Assembly (NCBI GenBank): GCA_036346255.1
Contig: CM070628.1
Coordinates: 17,437,840-17,501,839, forward strand
DNA from: Ampelocalamus luodianensis
Taxonomy: Eukaryota > Streptophyta > Magnoliopsida > Poales > Poaceae
Direction: 5' to 3'
Length of the DNA: 64,000 nt
Position 1 is the stretch's first letter. Every line of letters starts with the position of its first letter. The position numbers and the translations under genes were made by a program. This document shows positions 58,101 through 64,000 of this stretch, one piece after another. The notes under the pieces are model-generated. The model saw nothing but the letters and a program-made list of their open reading frames with translations, was not told the DNA's origin and did no database searches.

Positions 58101-58768
58101 TTATGGTGGATTCTAACCTTACATGGTGGGCCCAAAATTAAAAACAACACATCAAAATAGAAGCTACTGATGCATTTTCAGAATGCTGCATTTCGTATAA
58201 CCTGCTAGTGCAGTATTCTATCGCGGCACCAGCCACCAGCTACTATATACCAAGATATGTCATAATCCACACAATCAATAAATAATCTCAATCAACACAG
58301 TAAACCATCTCATGGGTGACACAACAAAATTGCTTCATGGGAAGCCGCATTTTCCAATTCACATAATCTACCAGAACCCTCGATCGGCTAAATTCTAAGT
58401 CGTAACACGCATTTCGCAGTGGCATCCGTGATCGGCATCTAAACTAGACTACTTCCTAGCCTAATGAAAACAGCACAAATCTAGTCATAAAAGTTTGGGC
58501 ACGGTACCTCGCGGTCGTCGGTGACCTTGAGCACGAGCTTCCCCTCGCAGTGCCGGTACTTCACCACATAGCGGGTCTGGAGACATACGCAACGGATTCA
58601 GATCGAGAAGCGGATTGGGAGAAGTAAGGGGATTTGGAGTGGGGGGGGGGGGGGGTGTTCGGGGAGGAAGGAAGGGAAGATAGGCTCGCGGCGTACGGCG
58701 GTGGGGTCGGCGCGGAAGAGCTGCACGGACCGATCGACGAACTCGTCCCACGAATCGAAGTACACCAT
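50261..58768 (-). CDS. SRP9: Signal recognition particle 9 kDa protein SRP9 (103 aa, 4 exons)
   Basis: The exons, in transcription order, are 58768-58697, 58576-58508, 50520-50427 and 50337-50261. All splice sites are GT-AG and the frame joins without error. The protein opens MVYFDSWDEFVDRSVQLFRA and has TRYVVKYRHCEGKLVLKVTD in exon 2. Exon 3 gives CLKFKTDQAQDAKKMEKLNN, and a basic GRGRRQ tail ends exon 4. This is the full-length plant SRP9 pattern. SRP9 pairs with SRP14 to bind the Alu domain of 7SL RNA and slows translation while the ribosome is brought to the ER; it acts in the cytosol. Intron 2 is 7,987 bp and carries several nested transposons, while introns 1 and 3 are 120 and 89 bp. 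An inverted-repeat element lies 101 bp upstream of the ATG, so the promoter may be partly transposon-derived. Confidence 0.95.
50521..52319. other. SRP9 intron 2, 3' part
   Basis: AT-rich intron sequence without recognised elements, apart from a short poly-G run near 50897-50912. Confidence 0.6.
52549..53200. mobile_element. GC-rich inverted-repeat element (taaggcg ends)
   Basis: The left end tggttattaaggcgtcgcct is mirrored by the right end gccttagcgccttaataagc. Both arms are built from aggcg/cgcct words. The interior is GC-rich with a long frame (52667-53188) of low-complexity Arg/Pro/Ser composition, and I do not regard it as a protein gene. It is followed immediately by the first (TA)n tract. 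Confidence 0.6.
53208..53230. repeat. (TA)n microsatellite 1
   Basis: About 11 TA units directly abut the element at 53231. Confidence 0.95.
53231..53604. mobile_element. (TA)n-flanked MITE, 374 bp
   Basis: It lies exactly between two (TA)n tracts. The arms are inverted: left gtactcccgggagtatgtac followed by tcccacttc, and right gaagtgggagtacgtactcc followed by caggagtacaatac. In each arm there is a short palindrome of the form tactcc-ggagta. No protein is encoded. The placement inside a TA microsatellite matches the behaviour described for Micron elements of rice. Confidence 0.78.
53605..53644. repeat. (TA)n microsatellite 2
   Basis: About 20 TA units separate the two (TA)n-flanked elements. 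Confidence 0.95.
54390..54650. repeat. Tandem/interspersed ~35-bp repeat
   Basis: Five copies of tacatactacctaagtacat followed by gtactaaaatactcc begin near 54396, 54438, 54502, 54568 and 54612. Some are separated by a copy of ccaattaccaaatccatg. They lie inside the 1.45-kb (TA)n-flanked element. Confidence 0.85.
54657..54835. repeat. Short dispersed repeat cacggcaggtaatc
   Basis: Three copies of cacggcaggtaatc occur near 54659, 54768 and 54817, two followed by aatggc. They lie inside the same element. Confidence 0.8.
55099..55168. repeat. (TA)n microsatellite 3
   Basis: About 35 TA units, the longest of the three tracts. Confidence 0.95.
56085..58507. other. SRP9 intron 2, 5' part
   Basis: AT-rich intron sequence with no further element clearly recognised. 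Confidence 0.6.
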
Positions 58769-58869
58769 CGCTGCGGCGCGGCACTGGCCGGAGGCGAGGG
58801 CTGCGGCGCGTGGCGTGCTTGGATCTGGAAGTTTGCGGGAGGACCGTGTTGGCTTCCACTTGTGAAATC

Positions 58870-59437
58870 GGGCCTGTTTGTTTGTGCCCTCGAGTAGTAG
58901 CCGAATCAAAATTTTGGTAATATAAAATATCAAGACATATTCAAAATTTTGGTAAAGTGACATGTTTAGATTGCAACTACGTCAATAGCTACAAAAAATA
59001 CTAGAATTTTCCTTGTTGTGAGTATGTCACATGGGCCCCATAGGGTACCTATGTTTTTTTTTACCAAAATATGGTCAATATAGGTCTTGTTTTGTTTATT
59101 AAATCGTAAGGAATGCAACGGTTCAAATGGATCATAAAACAGATACACAGTTTAGAAGATACGGTCATTTGAAGTTTGTTAGTAAAAACTAAAGCATTTA
59201 ATATAACCAATCAGATGTTGCCACCTCATAAAAGCACAGCATTTGACTATACAAAAAAATTTGGCGACCACATTGGTCCCCAAAGAACCGCCCAGAAGCT
59301 CGATTGCTTTGCATTGGTGTTGCCAAATTTTTTTTGGAGCACGTCAATATTTCGGCATTAATCTAAACACTTGTCAAACCACTCAGGTATTACCAAAATT
59401 TGATTTGGCACGTTGAGGCAATAATCCAAACAACCCC
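58870..59437. mobile_element. Inverted-repeat element just upstream of SRP9
   Basis: The left end gggcctgtttgtttgtgcc, then aatcaaaattttggtaata, is mirrored by the right end (reverse complement ggggttgtttggattattgc, then aatcaaattttggtaata). Arms of about 110-130 bp both reach a tttagatt block. It is a 568-bp MITE of Tourist-like appearance. No exact target duplication is evident. It starts 101 bp upstream of the SRP9 ATG. Confidence 0.75.
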
Positions 59438-59981
59438 AAATATCCCATTGGTTTCCACCTCTTACGTAACATTGGACAGCATGGTGCACATGTACGCACG
59501 GATATCAATCATCATGTGTTATATATCTCATTTTTCTCTCAGTGTCGAACACGAATAGTATCGAATACAAATTTCCCTCTTTTGTATCTGCTTTGTAATC
59601 ATTCGATCGGTCCCTCTTTTGTATCTGCTTTGCAATCATTCGATCGACCGATCGAATGAAAATTATGTGTTACGTTTGCACCACTTAATGGTATACTCAA
59701 TTGGAAGTAAGAATTTCTTAAAATTTTGCATAAAGGCTAAGAGCACATTTATTTGATTGGTTTCTAGATTACTTGTGGCTGAGATAAGTCATTTGTGTTT
59801 TGAAAGCTCCAAAACAAGAATTTGAAACGAAACAGTTTAGTTGCTTTAGGAGTTTCTAAAAATTATTGTGTTCCAAATAGGACCCTAATGAGGATAATCC
59901 TTAATTGATGAAACTAATAATTTATAAAAATTATTTTGGATAATGGTATTAAAAATAGCCCTCTAATATACCACTGGTCAA
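59438..59981. other. Spacer, no gene seen
   Basis: AT-rich; a duplicated phrase ccctcttttgtatctgcttt occurs at about 59575 and 59611. The end cgttccaaatag-type words near 59868 suggest another worn MITE. Confidence 0.4.
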
Positions 59982-60560
59982 TGATATCCGCAACGACTAG
60001 AGAAGATTACGACCAATTCAGATTACGATCACCCTATAGTCGTAAGATCTGCTACGACCATGTCGAATCACGACCATCCTATGGTCGATAAATCACATAG
60101 ACATGTGAACCTTATCGACTAGAGATCTTGTACACTACGTTCACTTATGCGTAGTAATTAATACATGTGTGTTATCTCTGACATAACCGCACATGTGTCT
60201 CTTTGTCTCTAGCAATAACCACTTGGCAAACGTGCAAGAGGATGCCTCACTAACAACAACTATCATCAACGTGCGTATTCAAGCAACCGTCAAGTCGCCT
60301 CCTAATGCACAACAACTGACATCCCTTCATATACTTTATAAGGAGCGATGCCGATAGAGAGAGAGGTCCAAGCCACAAAAGCTATTAGACTTAGTTTTGG
60401 TGGCTTGTTTTACTATGTAAACTCATTCAATACAAGAACACAAAAGTAGGATTATTATTCTCCTCGGAGAAGGCATGAATTTGTCTAAAAAAACATGTCA
60501 TAATCTCAAGAACCGTGTCCCTCACATTTATTCCGTACGATCGATAGTGATTCATCGACA
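59982..60560 (+). repeat. 5' LTR of second Tat element
   Basis: This starts tgatatccgcaacgactaga and ends gattcatcgaca. The left boundary rests on the TG end and the length expected for the lineage; the right boundary rests on the PBS. Confidence 0.7.
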
Positions 60561-60580
60561 ATTGGTGCCATTCGTGGGGA
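60561..60580 (+). other. PBS-like sequence of second Tat element
   Basis: The sequence attggtgccattcgtgggga directly follows the LTR. It matches the corresponding site of the other Tat element at the GTGGGGA core. Confidence 0.65.
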
Positions 60581-62048
60581 CATTGGCGATGAATCTTTGT
60601 TGATTCTACTCAGATGCCTCCATGGCAAACGAGTGGAATGAGGTGAATTGGTTCGATCTCGCAGATTATATATGAATCGACATGGATCCCTGCCACGACT
60701 ACAAGTCGAGCGTGTTTTTGTCTGAGGGCAATGCCTACTCCAGGGATCCTTCACCGGGCCTAGGAAACTGTGCCATCAGACACGATCCATGAGGGCACAC
60801 TGTCTCCAATGCTTTGACCATCACCATTACGCCTAGATGGGGAGTCAGAATCCTCACACGACAAGGGTCCCAGCAACCACAACAAGTGCCACCTAGCGAC
60901 AGGCACTGAACGGAGTGAGGTACTTGCCTAGAGCATTCAAGCCCGTTTAAGGATGGCCAATCTCGTTCATCGAATCCTAGAATGCACTACTCCAGGGCTC
61001 GATCACCATATGTTGACCGTCACTGTGCGATTGTCACTACCGGGGTGTTGTCGAACACATTGCAGTTGCAAGTCCGACCACATACCCAAAGAATTCGCCT
61101 TCAACCGAAGATGATTATAACCCAGAATTCCCCTTCTTGGAGGGGATTACTCCGGGTCGTGAGGTATTATCTTTCGACTACTCTCTAACCAAAGAGGGCT
61201 CAACCACCAGTGGTAATGACACACCCAGGAGGTCTTCGTCTCCGTACAAATCCTAATCACTCTCCATGAAACAAGATTGAGGATGTTGCCAGTCGAACAC
61301 ACCCTTCAAGCACTCGTACAAATAGCGAGAACCCCTCCGACAATGAGAGAAAATCTCAACATTCATGAGCGTAACCGATATTCTCAAGGTGATCGCACTC
61401 CACCAAGAGATGCCCCTACAGACTCGAATATATATGATCCTGAGACTGGCGGGAGAAGAAGGATTGCGCCAAGGTCTTGTTGCCTGGTTGAATCGATACC
61501 AGTCGGAGACTACTCAAGAGCTGCAAAAGGTCAATGATCTCATAGAAAATCCGAGCCAAGAGCTTGACAAGCACCCGACTACGATGCCTTTTCTCAAGAA
61601 ATCGCTCATAGACTTTAGGTTACTATGACTAGAGTCAAGGGGTATCAACGACAACGTTCCGGAGAACACATTGGAACAACTCCCTCGAACGCTAGCTGAC
61701 CTCCCTCGACCTAATCAATCCCCTAGTCGATCTCCTAACCACGATGGTGGGCAAAGTAGGAATCAGTGTACACCCGCTATGCCTAGTGGTCAACAAACTC
61801 CTCGGAGAAGTGGGCAACCACGACTCCCTAGGAGAAATCTACATCAGCAGATGAAACACGAGGAGGATTACCCTCGTAGGATTGATGTCTATGATAGACT
61901 AGATCCTTTTTCCACTGGGTATCGTCGAGTATGATCACCTGGTGACGTTAACCCTTCTTTTCCGCAAAGGAATTATAACACTATTATCAGTTGTCGGGCA
62001 TTTTTACCCGACCTCCGAGCCGTTCGTTGGCCAGCAAAGTTTCAATAA

Positions 62049-62680
62049 ATGAATATGGAAAAGTTTGATGGGACTCAAAATCCCATTGAATTTATCCAAA
62101 TCTACACTACTGCAGTCCGAGCCGCTAGTGGAGGAGAGTATGTAATAGCTAACTACCTTCCGACAGTGCTTGAGGGTTCTACTCGATCGTGGCTGCTCAA
62201 CCAGCCACCCAAATCGATATACTCGTGGCAGCATATCTGTGATTTGCTGTTAGCAAATTTTTAGGGCACCTATAATCGCGCTAGAAAGGAGGACGACCTG
62301 CATTACATGCGATAGGATTCGCATGAGACCCTACATCAATTCATATGACTCTTTAGCTAGGTTTGAAACATTGTTCCTGAAGTCTCAGATTCATCTATCA
62401 TTCGAGCTTTTAAGCAAGGATTCTGAAACCGAAGGTTCACAAAAGACATTGCCTTGAACCCACCGCCACTGTTGCTGAAGTCTTTGAGATGGCTGATCAC
62501 TATGTGACTGCTGCTGAGGCAGTCGAATGGAATCAGACTATTGATCATGTTGACAAAGATTATCAAGGAGTAAACGATGGTGGCAAAAAGAAAGGAAAGC
62601 ATGTTGGAAAGTCCAAGAGCAAATCTAAAAGCAAGAAGCCACAAACGAAGAGCTCAAAGGAAGTTCTAGCTAGTAAGTGA
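62049..62680 (+). pseudogene. Tat gypsy gag (second element)
   Basis: MEKFDGTQNPIEFIQIYTTA opens the core, followed by NYLPTVLEGSTRSWLLNQP and WQHICDLLLANF. A TAG then replaces the Gln of the sister copy's FQGTY. After frame changes the C-terminal region reads MADHYVTAAEAVEWNQTIDH and a Lys/Ser-rich RNA-binding tail. It is uninterrupted by the solo LTR that splits the sister copy. Confidence 0.85.
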
Positions 62681-63099
62681 TAAGTAGCATTGTGGCTCCA
62701 AATAGTACTCCAACTGGGGCAAAGGAAATGCCCTGAACGGAAGTCAAACAAGCTGAGGTGGTGTCCTTTCCATAAAAAGTAAGGGCACGACCTCCGCAAT
62801 TTTTGAGTTTTAGAATGAAAGCTCGATGACTACTATTCTGACAAAGGACCACTTCCATCCATCGAAGAGGTGGGACAAACAAGTGTTAGAAAGTAGTTAG
62901 AAGACGATGAAGAGATGCCGTACTAGGACCCCAAGCATACGATCGACCACATCTATGGTGGCTCGTTGGCATACGAGTTGAAATGACAACTTAAGGTTGT
63001 CGAACGTGAGGTAAACTCTATTGACCCTCCTATTGTCCATAAATTACTTAAGTGGTTGGAAGTCACCATTTCTTTTAAAAAAAACATGATTGTCCTATC

Positions 63100-64000
63100 C
63101 CTTCTACTCGACCTAGTCATTTTCTGATCATGGTCGGACCCACTATCAACAACTGCCGAGTTAATTAGGTTCTAGTTGATAGTGGCAATTCTCTTAATAT
63201 TTTATTTATGAGTGCCTTGGATGAGATAAATGTTCCCAGGACGAAAATAAGACCAATACAACACTTGTTTCATGGTATTGTACCTAGATCTTCGGCCAAG
63301 CCGATTGGCTAAGTTTCCCTTCCAGTTACATTTGAAACTCTAAGCAATTTTAGGATGGAGAATATCACCTTTGATGTGGTCGATTTTGAAACATTATATA
63401 ATGTTATTCTTGGTCGACCTACTTTGGTAAGGTTTCTAATGGCTGCCCATTACAGTTACCATTGTTTAAAGATATCGTGTCCTAAAAGAGTTATCACAGT
63501 CCGCTGTGATAAGAAGATAATGCTTATATGTGACTACAAGTCCCTCGAACTAGTGGGTTAGATCTCTACTCGAGAAACTCATAACGTGCAACACTCATTG
63601 AAGCACTCGAAGCCAAAGGTTGCACCCAAGCCGAACGACCAGGTCAAGGATATTTCACTTGATACGGCAGAACCCTCCAAGATTGTTCTCATCAGAGTCG
63701 CCCTTGACTCTACATAGGAAGACACGCTCATCATTTCCTTCGGGAAAACACAGATGTATTTGCATGGCAAGCATCCGATATGCCCGGGTCCCCATGGAGG
63801 TGATCAAGCACAAGCTAGCTTTATAGCCTGATAAGAAGCCCATCAAACAAAAGTGTGACGCTTCGCATCCGACCGATGAGAAATTATCCAGTCGGAACTC
63901 GACAAGCTACTTAAAGAAGGATTTATAAAAGACGTCGATCACTCTGAGTGGTTGATCAATCCTGTATTGGTTAGGAAATCTAATGGCAAGTGGAGAATGT
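63100..64000 (+). pseudogene. Tat gypsy protease and RT start (second element)
   Basis: The words LVDSGNSLNILF near 63173-63210 fit an aspartic protease active site (D-S-G). DFETLYNVILGRPTL near 63382-63426 is the family's conserved C-terminal protease block. The RT begins near 63890 with ELDKLLKEGFIKDVDHSEWL and NPVLVRKSNGKW, and the window then ends. A stop and a register change separate the parts. Confidence 0.78.

Larger units (their letters stand above)
59982..64000 (+). mobile_element. Second Tat-type gypsy element, cut by window end
   Basis: The 5' LTR (59982-60560) is followed by a PBS-like site, then gag (62049 on), a protease region and the first bases of RT, after which the window ends. 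Order and protein words match the element at 29618-45234, so it belongs to the same lineage but to another family (the LTRs differ). Stops in gag and the protease region show decay. The target duplication cannot be tested because the right end is not in the window. Confidence 0.85.

Noticed and set aside
1..64000. CRISPR arrays, operons, riboswitches or prokaryotic defence systems
   Set aside because: The sequence is plant nuclear DNA; no regularly spaced short repeats with unique spacers or bacterial gene arrangement are present.

Overview
The window looks like nuclear DNA from a grass (Poaceae). It has intron-containing plant genes with GC-rich first exons, a plant GH9 endoglucanase, a plant SRP9 gene, Tat-lineage Ty3-gypsy and Ty1-copia elements, and a gene-fragment-carrying Pack-MULE. 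The species cannot be fixed from sequence alone. All homology calls come from recognised motifs and reading frames; no database search was run.

There are four host loci. (1) The last exon of an unidentified + strand gene ends at 2824. (2) A two-exon + strand gene at 17883-18593 encodes a 204-aa plant-specific protein. (3) A seven-exon - strand gene at 23721-19920 encodes a secreted 495-aa GH9 endo-beta-1,4-glucanase; every splice junction keeps frame. (4) A four-exon - strand gene at 58768-50261 encodes the 103-aa SRP9 subunit of the signal recognition particle, with an 8-kb transposon-filled second intron.

The rest is mostly transposable elements in layers. 996-2341 is a small minus-oriented LTR element with TSD accat. 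5415-7404 is a compact non-autonomous LTR element with 120-bp LTRs that look identical and TSD ctaat. 9441-10410 is a hAT-like element. 11017-16896 is a MULE carrying a decayed transposase and a plant mobile domain, with a MITE inside its right TIR. 24272-28567 holds a copia gag fragment and a partial long LTR. 29018-29546 is a short ~168-bp tandem array. A Pack-MULE inserted in that array (29547-46943, 9-bp TSD) carries pieces of an aspartyl protease, MIS12 and amidophosphoribosyltransferase. It is split by a 15.6-kb Tat gypsy element (29618-45234, TSD gtgtc), which is itself split by a 4.08-kb solo LTR (32096-36177, TSD tcatc). That gives four datable layers.

Inside SRP9 intron 2, two related terminal-inverted-repeat elements lie in series between three (TA)n tracts, as expected of microsatellite-targeting transposons. 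A 568-bp inverted-repeat element sits about 100 bp upstream of the SRP9 start codon. The right edge (59982-64000) is the 5' half of a second Tat-type gypsy element cut by the window end.

The host genes show no operon-like relation. The candidates for something less familiar are the (TA)n-flanked element family, the small LTR element with a GC-rich coding-like cargo, and the chimeric Pack-MULE.
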